The notes under the pieces were generated by a model. That model searched no databases. It had not been told where the DNA came from and saw only the letters and a list, made by a program, of their open reading frames with translations. Of a stretch of DNA of 64,000 nucleotides, positions 36,656 through 45,469 are shown piece by piece. This DNA comes from Pseudomonas sp. GM50 (lineage in GTDB: Bacteria; Pseudomonadota; Gammaproteobacteria; Pseudomonadales; Pseudomonadaceae). Positions within the stretch are counted from its first letter, which is position 1; each line of letters opens with the position of its first letter. Made by a program: the position numbers and the translations under genes. The DNA is taken from positions 62,001 through 126,000 of the forward strand of contig NZ_AKJK01000049.1 of assembly GCF_000282375.1 (NCBI RefSeq), in the 5' to 3' direction.

Positions 36656-37693
36656 TCAATTATCAGCCAGCTCCTGCTCGATCTGCTCGATGCTGGGCAG
36701 GGTGTTTTGCAGCTCAGCTGGCAGCGCCTCCATCAATTGATACTCCGCGACGCCCATGGGTTTGGCGCTGTCGCGCAGGGCATACTCAGCCACTACCTTG
36801 TTTTTGCTCTTGCACAGCAGTAGGCCAATAGTGGGGGCATCATGTTCGCCCTTCATCTGCGCATCCACGGCCGTCAGGTAGAAGCCCAACTGGCCCAGAT
36901 GCTCAGGCTTGAATTTGTCGGCCTTCAGCTCAATGACCACGTAGCAGCGCAGCTTGAGGTGATAGAACAGCAGATCGATGAAGAAGTCGTCGCCACCCAC
37001 TTCCAACGGCACTTGCCGCCCAACGAAGGCAAACCCTGCGCCCAGTTCCAGCAAAAAACGAGTGACATGCTGCACTAGGGCGTGTTCGATTTCACGCTCG
37101 TTCGCCTCCCGGCTTACATCGAGAAAGTCGAAGACATAGGGGTCTTTCAGCGTCTGCTGAGCCAGGTCCGAGTTCGGAGCCGGCAGCTGCGTAGCAAAGT
37201 TAGTTTGTGCCTGACCTTCGCGGTCCAGCAAGCGGGTTTCGATGTGCATGCTTAGCACGCTGCGCGACCATCCGTATTCGACGGCTCTTTGGGCATAGGC
37301 CAGCCGTTGCTGCGAATCTTTCAGCTTGGCGAGCAGTACCAAATTATGGCCCCACGGCAATTGTCCAACAGCCTGTTGGACAATTTCAGCGTCCGGCCAT
37401 GCCTCGGCAAAAGCGCGCATATACATCAGGTTAGCGCGGGAAAAGCCTTTCATATCGGGGAAGGCCGTGCGCAGGTCGTGAGCCAGTCGCTCGATGACCT
37501 TGGCACCCCAACCCTCGCGACTTTGACGTTCGAGGATATCGTGGCCGATCTGCCAGTAGAGCAGCACCAACTCGCGGTTGACTGTCTGCACTGCACGCTG
37601 CTGGGCGTGGTGAATGCGGGTTTTCAGTTCGGCCAGCCAGACGGTGTAGCCACCGGGAGGATCGATTAGCGAGATGGGGCGAGAGTCGGTCAT
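36656..37693 (-). CDS. DUF1016 (YhcG-like) PD-(D/E)XK nuclease
   Basis: A 345-residue protein with an N-terminal DUF1016 helical domain (residues 15-150: LVLLYWQIGHDILERQSREG then WGAKVIERLAHDL, and LPWGHNLVLLAKL). The C-terminal PD-(D/E)XK domain has FIDLLFYHLKLRCYVVIELK with ADKFKPEHLGQLGFYL. It sits inside the R-M operon with its ATG overlapping the hsdS stop. Such insertions between hsdS and hsdR recur in bacteria. A second nuclease activity or a modulatory role is inferred, not shown. Confidence 0.88.
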   Translation of the reverse strand: MTDSRPISLIDPPGGYTVWLAELKTRIHHAQQRAVQTVNRELVLLYWQIGHDILERQSREGWGAKVIERLAHDLRTAFPDMKGFSRANLMYMRAFAEAWPDAEIVQQAVGQLPWGHNLVLLAKLKDSQQRLAYAQRAVEYGWSRSVLSMHIETRLLDREGQAQTNFATQLPAPNSDLAQQTLKDPYVFDFLDVSREANEREIEHALVQHVTRFLLELGAGFAFVGRQVPLEVGGDDFFIDLLFYHLKLRCYVVIELKADKFKPEHLGQLGFYLTAVDAQMKGEHDAPTIGLLLCKSKNKVVAEYALRDSAKPMGVAEYQLMEALPAELQNTLPSIEQIEQELADN

Positions 37694-38964
37694 GGGGTGG
37701 TGGCGCCTTCCAGTAGAGGTGTGACGCGTACGCGGCCGGTGAGAAGGTCGTCCATTAGGCCGACTTTTTGCTGCTTCAGCTTGTCCAGTTCCGAAGAATG
37801 ATCGGTCAGGTTTTGCTCGGTCGTCATCAAGATAGCGACGATCTGATCTTGCTCGTACCGTGGAGGTACAACGACGTTATAGCTTTTGAAAAATGGAAGT
37901 CCAATCGTCTTGATCGTACTTCCAATGGCGATGCTTTCAAACTTCGGCTTTTCACGCTGCAAGTAGAAATACAAGAACAAATTGTTCATCTTTTCTCCAC
38001 ATCGCCAAGCCATGAAGTGCTGACTTACTGCCATATTGCCTACCAGAATGGCACTTTTTCCGATGCCAGCGTCACGAGATAGAATGACTGTTCCGCTTGG
38101 ATGAACTACAGCGGACGAATTGGCTATGCCAAGCTCGCTGACTTCCTTGTCAGTTTCGTGGATGAAAATCTTGTCGAGGTTATGTGAATCAGCTAAAGAA
38201 ACCCACTTAATGCCAGCATTCCAATATGACGCAATGTTCTTGTTGGGGGTATGCCCGCTGCCACGTACAGCAACGGAGTCAAGCAACCTTACCTCCCATT
38301 CTTTTGGGATCCACCCCAGCGGCGACTCCTTATAGTGCTGCGGCATTTCGCTCTGTGGCGGGCGCAGTTCGCCGTTGGAGTCAATGCCCCGGGTCAACAG
38401 GTCGTGCAGCAGTCCCTGTTTGACGATCTTGAGTTTGTCGATGATCGCCTCGGTTGCGCGGATCGTGTTGTCGAGGGTGTCGAGGATTTTGGCGATAAGC
38501 GTTTGCTCGTCAGAGGAAAATTCCCTAACAAAGAACTCATCAAAAAACTGGCGCTGCACGCGCTGTTGTCCTGCGGATCCGACCATCTGTCTTTCCGCTG
38601 CACGCCTGAAACGCTGGCTTTGCGTAACGTGAAAAACAAAACGTGGATCGATGCCTGGTTTTGCCCGGAGCACATGGAATTCCGTGCTTCCGAAGCCGAT
38701 TCCGTTACGTAATCCGCGTACGTAGGCACCTTTGCCGTTCTCAAGGCAAGGTGTGATTTTAGCTACGAGCACATCACCGTCTTCAAAGGCAGTAAATCCT
38801 GTTGTCACCGATCTCAGGGGCCGTGTCTGTTGTGTAGTCCAGTCTCCTGATTCGGATACATCGCTCATCGGAATAAAGGACACTTCATCATTGGCGGGTA
38901 AATCATGGGGTATTCGAATAGCAGGGTTTACCTTGGCTATCGTTGAAAGTGAAACCTCAGACAT
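37690..38964 (-). CDS. hsdS: Type I restriction enzyme, specificity subunit
   Basis: A 424-residue DNA-recognition subunit with two target-recognition domains, at roughly residues 1-150 and 215-370. Each is followed by a conserved helix: [20 protein letters not shown] then [13 protein letters not shown], and [20 protein letters not shown]. The second domain begins [20 protein letters not shown]. The ATG at 38964 has AAGGA at a proper distance; a TTG at 38970 is less likely. It overlaps hsdM by 8 bp and the DUF1016 gene by 4 bp. The recognition sequence cannot be predicted. Confidence 0.93.
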   Translation of the reverse strand: MSEVSLSTIAKVNPAIRIPHDLPANDEVSFIPMSDVSESGDWTTQQTRPLRSVTTGFTAFEDGDVLVAKITPCLENGKGAYVRGLRNGIGFGSTEFHVLRAKPGIDPRFVFHVTQSQRFRRAAERQMVGSAGQQRVQRQFFDEFFVREFSSDEQTLIAKILDTLDNTIRATEAIIDKLKIVKQGLLHDLLTRGIDSNGELRPPQSEMPQHYKESPLGWIPKEWEVRLLDSVAVRGSGHTPNKNIASYWNAGIKWVSLADSHNLDKIFIHETDKEVSELGIANSSAVVHPSGTVILSRDAGIGKSAILVGNMAVSQHFMAWRCGEKMNNLFLYFYLQREKPKFESIAIGSTIKTIGLPFFKSYNVVVPPRYEQDQIVAILMTTEQNLTDHSSELDKLKQQKVGLMDDLLTGRVRVTPLLEGATTP

Positions 38965-41434
38965 ATCCAAGTTCCTTCAGCAAACCCTGCAATGTCTGTT
39001 CCGCCGTATTGCGTTTGTGTTCAATCTCGGCAAGGGTCACGCGGTACTTGTCCCACCAGTTTTCAACGGCCGCGACTAATTGCTTGCGCTGAACAGAGAT
39101 ATAGCGGTCGACGATAGCCTGCATGTCGTTGTGCAGTATGGTCAGCAGAAGTTCGGCAGCGGCCTCCTGAGTCAGTCCGTCGACGGCTTTGTTTAGGTGG
39201 CTGGTAAAGCTTTCATTCTTGGTTTTGAGCTGCTTTTTCACCTTGGTCAGTTCGTCCTTCCACGCTTTGAGCTGAGCCTCGTCAACGATGTTTTCCTCGT
39301 CGCCTTCAGCTTCGACCTCATCCTCGTCTTTGGCTGGGACTGGGGCCTTGAGCTGACTTTCCAACTCAGCTTTCTTCCCGTCCAGTTCGGCCAATTTGGT
39401 CACGAAGTCGCTGAGCAGAAACTTGACCAGCTTGTGCTCCAGCGGGCTGTCCTTGCTGGCTTTGTCCTCCAGGGCGGTGACGATACTAGTGCGCCAAGCA
39501 TCAACCACACCCGTGGCACCACGGGCCATTAGGGTAAGGAAGTCATATTTACTCTGATACCAGAAGCCGGCAATGATGCCGCGCACCTGAAAGGGGTCGA
39601 GCAGGCCAATGTTTTCCAGCGACTGGCTAAAGCTTTGCAACAGTTCGCTGCGCAGGCTGACCAGACTGTTGCTGTTGTCCATTTGCCCAGCCAGGGCGGT
39701 GATGCGTGGGCTGTGCTCTTCCCACCAGTTTTTGAAGGCGTCGCGAATTTTGGTTTCTTTGGCTTGCAGGCCGACATTGTCCTCAATGGCTGGCTTGAGC
39801 GCTTGGCGGTTGTTCAGTTCTGGGCGAAAGTCAAAATAGCGTTCGTCACGGACGATGAACAAGTCCTGCGGGTCTAGGCCATGAGCCCGGAAAAGTCCGG
39901 CTTTGGCTGCCACTTCGGACTTGGGTATGCCGCCAACCAAGTGGGCACGCACGTCGTGGGGTTCTGGCGCAGGGGCGTTGTCCACATAGCGGCGGATATT
40001 CAGGTTGTAGTTGTGATCGCGCAGCGTGGCGAGGTCGACGATATCGGACAGGCCATCGATCTGGCGAAATTCATCAAAGGCAGTGGCAATCTTCTCGATA
40101 TGTTCTGGCAGCAAGAAGTTTTGCGCGCGGCCCTCGAAGTACTCTCGATCGGCATTGATAAACAGCACTTTGCCCTGGCGGTCGGTCGGCTTGCCGCTGA
40201 CGCGATTGGCACCGTCCTGCTTCTGTTGGCGCAGGATCAGGATACAGGCGGGGATGCCGGTTCCGTAAAACAGGTTGGCCGGCAGGCCGATCACCGCTTC
40301 GAGCAGGTCATCCTTGATGATGCCTGCGCGGATGCCTTTCTCCTCCCCTCCACGGAACAGCACTCCGTGGGGCAAAACTGTGGCGACCATACCTTCGTCA
40401 CGGCAGACGCCGAGCATGTGTTGAAGGAACATTAAATCGGCCTTCTTGGAGCCCAGTGGCACCTGTCCGTATTTGAAACGCTCCGGGTGCTCCGGACTCC
40501 AGGCAGGCTGGCCGTTGGTATCTTTCTCGGTATGGCCCCAGTTTATCGAGAACGGCGGGTTGGTGAGGATGCGGTCAAAGCGCAGCAGTTCGCCGCCTTC
40601 CAAGTGGCGCGGGTCGCTTAAGGTGTCATCGTTTTGCAGGTCTGCCGTACTGATGCCGTGCAGCAGCATGTTCATCTTGGCGATGGACCAAACGGTGCCG
40701 TTGAACTCTTGGCCGAACAAGTTGGCTTTGCGGCCATCCTCGCCGTGCTCGTCAATATATTCCTTGGCGGCGATCAGCATGCCGCCCGAGCCGCAACAGG
40801 GGTCATAGATGTCGTGTTTCAGCGCTGGTTTGAGCAGACGAACCATCAAGCGCACCACCGACCGCGGGGTATAGAACTCACCCCCTTTCTTGCCGGCAGA
40901 GTCGGCGAATTCGCCGATCAGGTATTCGTAGGCAGCGCCGAGGAGGTCGGGAAACTCGAAGTCTGAGTTGCACAGAGGCACTAGACTGAAATGGCTGATC
41001 AGCTGACGAAGCTTAATGTCGGGGATCTTGCTCTGGCCGACCTTACGGGTGAAGTCAATGTGCTCCAGCACCCCTTCCAAAGAAGCGTTATTCCCCTCAA
41101 TACCCGCCAGCGCCTTATTGAGCAGATTACCGACATTGATGTGCGCCTCGTTGAGCAGGTGTTTGAAGCGCGAGGAGCTGGGCACCCAAAAACCGCCATC
41201 GCGTTTGTACCAGCGCGGATTTTCTGCAGAGACAAAGGCTTCGGCCTGGCTCTTGCCTGCCTGGAGCTCCTGCGCCAACACCTCCTTGTAACGCTCCTCG
41301 AACACGTCAGAGCAGCGTTTGAGAAACAGCATGCCAAAGATGTATTCCTTAAACTCCGAAGCATCCATCTTGCCGCGCAGAATATCGGCGGCCTTGAACA
41401 GGTGACGTTCCAGTTGCTGAAGCGTGAGGGGCAT
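38957..41434 (-). CDS. hsdM: Type I restriction enzyme, methyltransferase subunit
   Basis: An 825-residue adenine-N6 methyltransferase. The N-terminal helical domain starts [20 protein letters not shown], then come [20 protein letters not shown], the SAM motif [18 protein letters not shown] near residue 225 and the catalytic [12 protein letters not shown] (NPPF) near 310. Beyond residue 520 there is a long extra region with an acidic stretch ([20 protein letters not shown]) and C-terminal helices; the protein is about 300 residues longer than classical HsdM. AAGGAA lies at a good distance upstream of 41434. First gene of the R-M operon. Confidence 0.95.
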   Translation of the reverse strand: MPLTLQQLERHLFKAADILRGKMDASEFKEYIFGMLFLKRCSDVFEERYKEVLAQELQAGKSQAEAFVSAENPRWYKRDGGFWVPSSSRFKHLLNEAHINVGNLLNKALAGIEGNNASLEGVLEHIDFTRKVGQSKIPDIKLRQLISHFSLVPLCNSDFEFPDLLGAAYEYLIGEFADSAGKKGGEFYTPRSVVRLMVRLLKPALKHDIYDPCCGSGGMLIAAKEYIDEHGEDGRKANLFGQEFNGTVWSIAKMNMLLHGISTADLQNDDTLSDPRHLEGGELLRFDRILTNPPFSINWGHTEKDTNGQPAWSPEHPERFKYGQVPLGSKKADLMFLQHMLGVCRDEGMVATVLPHGVLFRGGEEKGIRAGIIKDDLLEAVIGLPANLFYGTGIPACILILRQQKQDGANRVSGKPTDRQGKVLFINADREYFEGRAQNFLLPEHIEKIATAFDEFRQIDGLSDIVDLATLRDHNYNLNIRRYVDNAPAPEPHDVRAHLVGGIPKSEVAAKAGLFRAHGLDPQDLFIVRDERYFDFRPELNNRQALKPAIEDNVGLQAKETKIRDAFKNWWEEHSPRITALAGQMDNSNSLVSLRSELLQSFSQSLENIGLLDPFQVRGIIAGFWYQSKYDFLTLMARGATGVVDAWRTSIVTALEDKASKDSPLEHKLVKFLLSDFVTKLAELDGKKAELESQLKAPVPAKDEDEVEAEGDEENIVDEAQLKAWKDELTKVKKQLKTKNESFTSHLNKAVDGLTQEAAAELLLTILHNDMQAIVDRYISVQRKQLVAAVENWWDKYRVTLAEIEHKRNTAEQTLQGLLKELGYV

Positions 41435-41517
41435 TACGAATTTCCTTTTCGTCGCTCTGTGAGCGACGGATTCCCAAGGGGATATAAATGATGGGCAGGA
41501 TTCTAACCCAGGATGCA
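41435..41517. promoter_or_regulatory. Presumed hsdM promoter region
   Basis: An 83-bp noncoding stretch between hsdM and the integrase stub that supplies the hsdM ribosome-binding site. No clear promoter boxes were recognised. Confidence 0.35.
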
Positions 41518-41703
41518 TCAGCAAGCTTTCTGGCAGTACTGGATGCGGTTATGCGGCCGGAAATTGAGAGTGCTGGGCAAAGGCTGCATGACCGTCCCAT
41601 AATGCCCGCCGCCAAGCAGGTAGCGCAGCGCCTGCGGTCCGGCGTAACTCAGTTGCCGACCATAGCCAAAATTGCGCCCATCTCGGCTGCCCAGCAGTGC
41701 CAT
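41518..41703 (-). pseudogene. 5' stub of a second integrase (ICE-type)
   Basis: From an ATG at 41703 with a good AGAGGAG site the frame reads MALLGSRDGRNFGYGRQLSY, then AGPQALR and GGGHYGTV. I recognise this as the N-terminus of integrase-domain proteins found on Pseudomonas integrative elements. After GTV (about 41593) the sequence turns unrelated and stops at 41518. Only about 38 codons of an original of several hundred remain; the rest was replaced, apparently by the R-M operon. Confidence 0.5.
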
Positions 41704-42133
41704 GATCAAACTCCTCTCGAGGACAAAACCTTGAAGCCTTCCCTCACGTCATCCCGCCAAGAATGTTGAGTGTTATCAGGGATCAAGGCCCCTGCGGCCT
41801 GTGAGGGTTGTCCACTAACGCGGGACTGACGGCTCTTTACGACCGGGAGCTTGGGCATTTCATGATCTGGCCTCCTGAACACCTCCGAAGAAGTGGGCGG
41901 GTAGAGGCTGCACTGGCTGACGAGACCGGTGCCGCGAGATCCTGAGTCGGGTGAAGGCAGTGATGCGATGACTGGGGCATGCCTGACTGTCAGTCAGGTG
42001 CAGCCCATTCCGTGGGCTGCGGCACCATCATCTGCATCGCTGTTGCTGGTGACTTCGGTGTTTGTCACGCCGATTGTCACGAGGGGAAATGCCGCAAAGC
42101 CTTGTACGAGATGGGCTGCAGCAGCGGTAGGAG

Positions 42134-42168
42134 CGCCCGTCTCTTTCCAGAAGAAAGAGACGGGCGCA
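42134..42168. repeat. Perfect 15-bp inverted repeat hairpin
   Basis: GCGCCCGTCTCTTTC-CAGAA-GAAAGAGACGGGCGC: a perfect stem with a 5-nt loop. There is no T-run after it on the plus strand, so it is not a standard terminator. Confidence 0.8.
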
Positions 42169-42406
42169 GGTTGGCGCAGTGAAATGGCCAAGCGGATAGG
42201 TTGCTGCAGGGCAGCTGGGTAGGGGGGATGTATTTGCCGCAATGGCAATGATCTGAAGTAGGCATCCATCACTCGGTGAGTGACTGTGCGAGCCGCCGGA
42301 CGCTAATCGCACTTTGGGAGAACCACCACGGTGTGGTGTAGCCTTAAAGGTTCTGGCTACCTGGGTTGCTGTCAACGACAGCGCTTTGCCCGATCTTTTC
42401 TACGCC

Positions 42407-42496
42407 TGTGGATAATTTGGGTCAAGGCTCGAATTTTCGGGAACTCTGCGGCTGTGGATGAAATTATCCACCGGTGGAAATCCGTGGTTTTCCACA
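42407..42496. promoter_or_regulatory. Cluster of DnaA-box-like 9-mers
   Basis: Four sites in 90 bp: TGTGGATAA at 42407 (perfect box on the minus strand), TGTGGATGA at 42453, TTATCCACC at 42464 and TTTTCCACA at 42488 (consensus). The 42453/42464 pair is face to face. This density suggests an origin-like region or a DnaA-responsive promoter of the element. Confidence 0.55.
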
Positions 42497-42528
42497 GACA
42501 GTTGTGTGGGCTTTAGATTTTTTAAGTG

Positions 42529-42586
42529 AGGTCCCTTTAAGCAGGGAGGCTACGCATCCCTGCTTAAAGGGACCTGGCTTTTTTTA
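42529..42586 (+). terminator. Strong hairpin with T-run (19-bp perfect stem)
   Basis: AGGTCCCTTTAAGCAGGGA, 9-nt loop GGCTACGCA, then the exact complement ending at 42575, followed by GGCTTTTTTT. This is the form of a rho-independent terminator for rightward transcription coming out of the hairpin-rich region, which implies that a transcript (perhaps a noncoding RNA) is made there. Confidence 0.75.
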
Positions 42587-42700
42587 GTCGGTAACCATAG
42601 ATCTCGTGGTCCTACACCGATGTTGATTTCGCCGCAGTTGCGGGATTGTCGCCTTGATAGATGCGCCCCAAGGTTCGACGCATTCAGCGGTGCCGCCTCA

Positions 42701-43942
42701 TTATTTCCCCGATGTATCGCGTAGTGCCTCATCCGCGTGTTCAGGTGTGGATGTAGCGTAGATGGCCCACGCGTGCATCAGCTCCCGTCGCTTATCAAAA
42801 AAGTCTGATCTAGAGTATGCGCTTTCGGTTTCCCCGCGTTCGTCATGGGCCAGCGCGAGCTCGCAGATATCTCTTGGGAAAGGGGTCATTTCACCAGCCC
42901 AATCCCGGAAGGTTGAGCGGAAACCATGACGAGTGATGTGCTCATAACCCAGTGCATGTAGCAGATTGCGAATGCCATTAGCGTGCATCACGCCGCTTCG
43001 ACCGTGGCCGGGGAAAACGTAGGGACTTCTGGTGTTGATTTTCGGAAGGTTCTTCAGAAGTGAAACCACTTCCGGAGCCAAGGGGATCGCGAACGCTTGC
43101 CGTGTTTTCATGCGCTCATCAGGCAGAGACCATCGACCCGACTCCAAGTCAAACTCATCCCAACGTGCGAATCGGACCATATGCGAGCGAGCGCCGGTTA
43201 GGATCAGTAACTGAGCAGCGGCAGAAACGTGGCTGGTGTCCTTACGCAAGGCTTCCATTAGTGTTGGAAGATCCTGCCATTTCAGTGCCGGGTGATGTTG
43301 GCGTTTGCGAGCTTTCTTCTTCTCATGCCGGCTGAGCAGGTTTTCCAGATGGCCGCGCCAGCGTGCCGGATTCTCTCCAGTCCTGAGACCTCGGGCTCTG
43401 GCGGCATCCAGGATCTGTTCGATTTGCCCACGTACTTCGTCAGCCGTCCGCGTTTTGGTTGCCCATAGTGGTTGCAGTGCCTTGATCAGGTGTTTGGTTT
43501 CGACCTGGTCAGCTGACAGCTTCCCTATAGTAGGGAAAGCATAGAGTTCGAGTTTCCTTAGCCAGCCCTTGCGCCATTTCTCCGACCAGCTCGAACCATG
43601 GGCATCTCGATAGTCGGCGGCCAATTTCTCAAAAGTAATCAGCTGCGCCAATTCTCGGCGTTCAGCTTCCCGTTGAGCGGCTTGTTCAGCCTGTCGTTTT
43701 GCGAGTGGGTCAGTGCCTTTGAGGATCTGGACTTTGTTTTCATAGGCGGCCGTGCGGGCCTTTTTTAGATCGAACTGGGGGTAGCCACCCAATCCCATCT
43801 CTCGTCGTTTGCCGTGTAGCTGAAACCGCAGCACCCAGTTTTTTCGCCCCGTAGCTTTGACGATAAGGCGCAGCCCTTCACCGTCTTCGTAGGTGCCTGG
43901 TTCGGTCACATTTTCGACATACTTTGCGGTCAGCTTACCCAT
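42701..43942 (-). CDS. P4-type tyrosine integrase
   Basis: A 413-residue site-specific recombinase that should integrate and excise the flanking element. It has the N-terminal DUF4102 arm-binding domain (GLRLIVKATGRKNWVLRFQL, MGLGGYPQFDLKKAR), a core-binding domain (residues about 100-180) and a catalytic domain with Arg in LILTGARSHMVRFARW, HGFRSTFRDWAG (HxxR) and the Tyr in SAYSRSDFFDKR. The ATG at 43942 follows AGAGGA. It lies 150 bp inside the right att and reads inward, the usual P4 layout. Length is normal, so it may still be active. Confidence 0.93.
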   Translation of the reverse strand: MGKLTAKYVENVTEPGTYEDGEGLRLIVKATGRKNWVLRFQLHGKRREMGLGGYPQFDLKKARTAAYENKVQILKGTDPLAKRQAEQAAQREAERRELAQLITFEKLAADYRDAHGSSWSEKWRKGWLRKLELYAFPTIGKLSADQVETKHLIKALQPLWATKTRTADEVRGQIEQILDAARARGLRTGENPARWRGHLENLLSRHEKKKARKRQHHPALKWQDLPTLMEALRKDTSHVSAAAQLLILTGARSHMVRFARWDEFDLESGRWSLPDERMKTRQAFAIPLAPEVVSLLKNLPKINTRSPYVFPGHGRSGVMHANGIRNLLHALGYEHITRHGFRSTFRDWAGEMTPFPRDICELALAHDERGETESAYSRSDFFDKRRELMHAWAIYATSTPEHADEALRDTSGK

Positions 43943-43954
43943 CTTTTCTGTCCT

Positions 43955-43980
43955 CTGGTCCCCCACTTGATCCCCCACTT
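43955..43980. promoter_or_regulatory. Integrase arm-type site, right end
   Basis: CTGGTCCCCCACTTG followed by ATCCCCCACTT, lying directly upstream of the integrase start and matching 29364-29389 at 23 of 26 bases in the same orientation. It may also let the integrase repress its own promoter. Confidence 0.65.
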
Positions 43981-44091
43981 GGCTGTGGAAGACGATGGAT
44001 GAAAAAGGAAGTCACAGGAGCAAAAATAGGCTGAAACCCTTGATCTAGCAAGGCTGTCGCGATTTTCAGTAGAAGAGGGTGGCTTTCAAAA

Positions 44092-44115
44092 AGACATTAA
44101 AAAGCCGGCTTGTGG
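44092..44115. repeat. Right attachment site (att) of the 14.8-kb element
   Basis: Second copy of the 24-bp direct repeat (AGACATTAAAAAGCCGG... to TTGTGG), identical to 29280-29303. It overlaps the terminator at 44097-44126, so the host target is the 3' end of a leftward transcription unit. Confidence 0.85.
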
Positions 44116-44126
44116 CCGGCTTCTCG
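44097..44126 (-). terminator. Host rho-independent terminator used as attB
   Basis: On the minus strand: AAGCCGGC-CACAA-GCCGGCTT followed by TTTAATG. The stem is perfect and the T-run is at the correct side for leftward transcription from the repressor side. Integration occurred within this hairpin. Confidence 0.75.
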
Positions 44127-44423
44127 GGGACTGGCTTGGTTTATTTTTGGTAAACCGCGCCAGCCTTCAAAACGTACACCCGGATCTTGCGTCCGGCTGT
44201 GGGACTTGGCGAGAAAGTCATCTGCCTTGTCGGTGCGATCTGAGCCTGAAGAAGGGTCGATGCGCAAATGTGGGGCGCAGCATACTGATTTTTTTGAGGA
44301 ATTCCCAGCTTGGCGTGTGGGATAGGGCGATTGCGGAGAGGTGTAGCAGCTGCCGAAGGCTGCGTTCGGCTGCGAAGCAGTCGTAAATCCGGTAAGCGTA
44401 GTGTCCGCCATAGTGAATGGTTT

Positions 44424-44466
44424 GCGACTGCTGCGCAGTCGAACGGGGGCAAGCCCCCTCGCCACA
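44424..44466. repeat. Family B REP, right half only
   Basis: GCGACTGCTGCGCAGTCGAACG and the arm GGGGGCAAGCCCCCTCGCCACA without the matching left arm. The preceding sequence carries a degraded GGCTGCGAAGCAGTCG segment. Confidence 0.7.
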
Positions 44467-44486
44467 GTGGATCACCGGGTGCGTGC

Positions 44487-45233
44487 TTATAGGAACGGTA
44501 CCGACGGCCGGCGTTTGTTGAGCGTCGACCACCAGAATACCCACCCCAATACCCTGATGTTTTGCTTGTCGATCTGCTCGGCATTGAATATCTCGTCTGG
44601 ATACTCGGCTTTGTTATAGCTGCGTAACCGCAACGCATTCCCCGGCATTCGGTGCAGGTATTTGATCCGTAACATCCCGTCGTGCTCGATCGCATAAATC
44701 TCCCCATCAATAACCTGGGTAAGCCCGCGGTCGATCGCAAGCGTCGAACCATCTTCAATCTTTTCGCCCATGCTGTTGCCGATCATGTGGGTACAAATAG
44801 CGTCGGCGTGGTTGATTTCCAGGGAGTCCAGGTGGCTGCGGGGCAGGCGGATGGATTGGCTGGGGTCTTTGATAACGTGAGTTTTGTTGGAGCCCGGGGC
44901 GGTGGCGGTTTCTATGTAGAAGGGCAGCTCGACGTCGATGGATTCGATCACCGTATAGATGCCGCGGATGGCCTGGGCGTCGAAGGTGTTGCCGGACTCG
45001 TCGAGCACGCGCAGGCGTGAGGACTCTTTCGGGCCTTCGCCGGTTTTCAGCCAGTCGCTGTTTACAGACAGTAGTCTAGCGACCTCTTCCATGCGGTAGG
45101 CGGGCACACCGCGGGTGTACCAGTTATGGATATTTTGCGCTTCCGTGTCGAAGAAAGCGGCAAATCCTGTGGTTGTGATTTTCGCTGCTTCAAGGAGCGC
45201 TTTAAATCGTGGGCCGCTAGTGTTCTTTTTCAT
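44487..45233 (-). CDS. HTH/S24 peptidase-type transcriptional repressor (phage-repressor-like)
   Basis: A 248-residue LexA/CI-like regulator. The N-terminal helix-turn-helix region is residues 5-65 (TTGFAAFFDTEAQNIHNWYT, RGVPAYRMEEVARLLSVNSD). The C-terminal S24 domain has the catalytic Ser in THMIGNSMGEKIEDG and the Lys in EHDGMLRIKYLHR. Such proteins are inactivated by RecA-stimulated self-cleavage and control prophage or bacteriocin genes. No phage genes lie nearby, so it is an orphan or acts in trans. The ATG at 45233 is preferred over a GTG at 45239. Confidence 0.82.
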   Translation of the reverse strand: MKKNTSGPRFKALLEAAKITTTGFAAFFDTEAQNIHNWYTRGVPAYRMEEVARLLSVNSDWLKTGEGPKESSRLRVLDESGNTFDAQAIRGIYTVIESIDVELPFYIETATAPGSNKTHVIKDPSQSIRLPRSHLDSLEINHADAICTHMIGNSMGEKIEDGSTLAIDRGLTQVIDGEIYAIEHDGMLRIKYLHRMPGNALRLRSYNKAEYPDEIFNAEQIDKQNIRVLGWVFWWSTLNKRRPSVPFL

Positions 45234-45404
45234 AAACACGAGTCTACTGGCGCAGGATGGGGGTTTGAATAAACGATCCGTTCAAATTTCGAGGGAAATT
45301 TAAGACTGGATGTAAGGCGCTTTTAGTGGAAATTAAACAGGCAAAAACCGAAGCCAAGAAGCGTTCCACGTACCGTTAAAGGTCAGTGTCTGGGCGGAGC
45401 GCCC

Positions 45405-45434
45405 ACAAAAAACCCCGGATCAACCGGGGTCTTC
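45405..45434 (-). terminator. Rho-independent terminator of ppa
   Basis: On the minus strand ACCCCGG-TTGAT-CCGGGGT followed by TTTTTTG, 40 bp after the ppa stop. Confidence 0.9.
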
Positions 45435-45469
45435 TTCAACCGTCGCAGCTAGAAGCTTACCGCGGCTTC

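Larger units (their letters stand above)
41704..42528. other. Noncoding stretch rich in hairpins, element control region
   Basis: About 0.8 kb without a convincing gene; both strands have short overlapping frames but none with family features. It holds inverted repeats at 41982-41998 (CCTGACTG/CAGTCAGG), 42000-42020 (GCAGCCCA/TGGGCTGC) and 42134-42168 (15-bp arms), then DnaA-box-like sites at 42407-42496. It looks like the terminal control or replication region of an integrative element. Confidence 0.5.
43943..44486. other. Right end of the element and host junction
   Basis: Contains the right arm-type site (43955-43980), the right att (44092-44115) inside an intact minus-strand terminator, and a stretch of host DNA with fragments of REP families D (about 44338) and B (44424-44466). 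A short minus-strand frame (44141-44221, ending AGAVYQK) stops just before the terminator and could be a tiny gene, but nothing else supports it. Confidence 0.5.

Noticed and set aside
41929-42222. 97-codon plus-strand frame and an overlapping minus frame at 41994-42272
   Set aside because: Both cross a perfect hairpin (42134-42168), lack a good ribosome-binding site and have no family features that I can name; kept only as part of a noncoding control region.
42529-42586. 19-bp inverted repeat as an insertion-sequence end
   Set aside because: Only a 9-bp loop separates the arms and a T-run follows, so a terminator explains it better.
44141-44758. 205-codon minus-strand frame
   Set aside because: It runs through REP fragments and overlaps the S24 repressor gene antisense-free but out of frame; only its last 26 codons before the terminator might be real.
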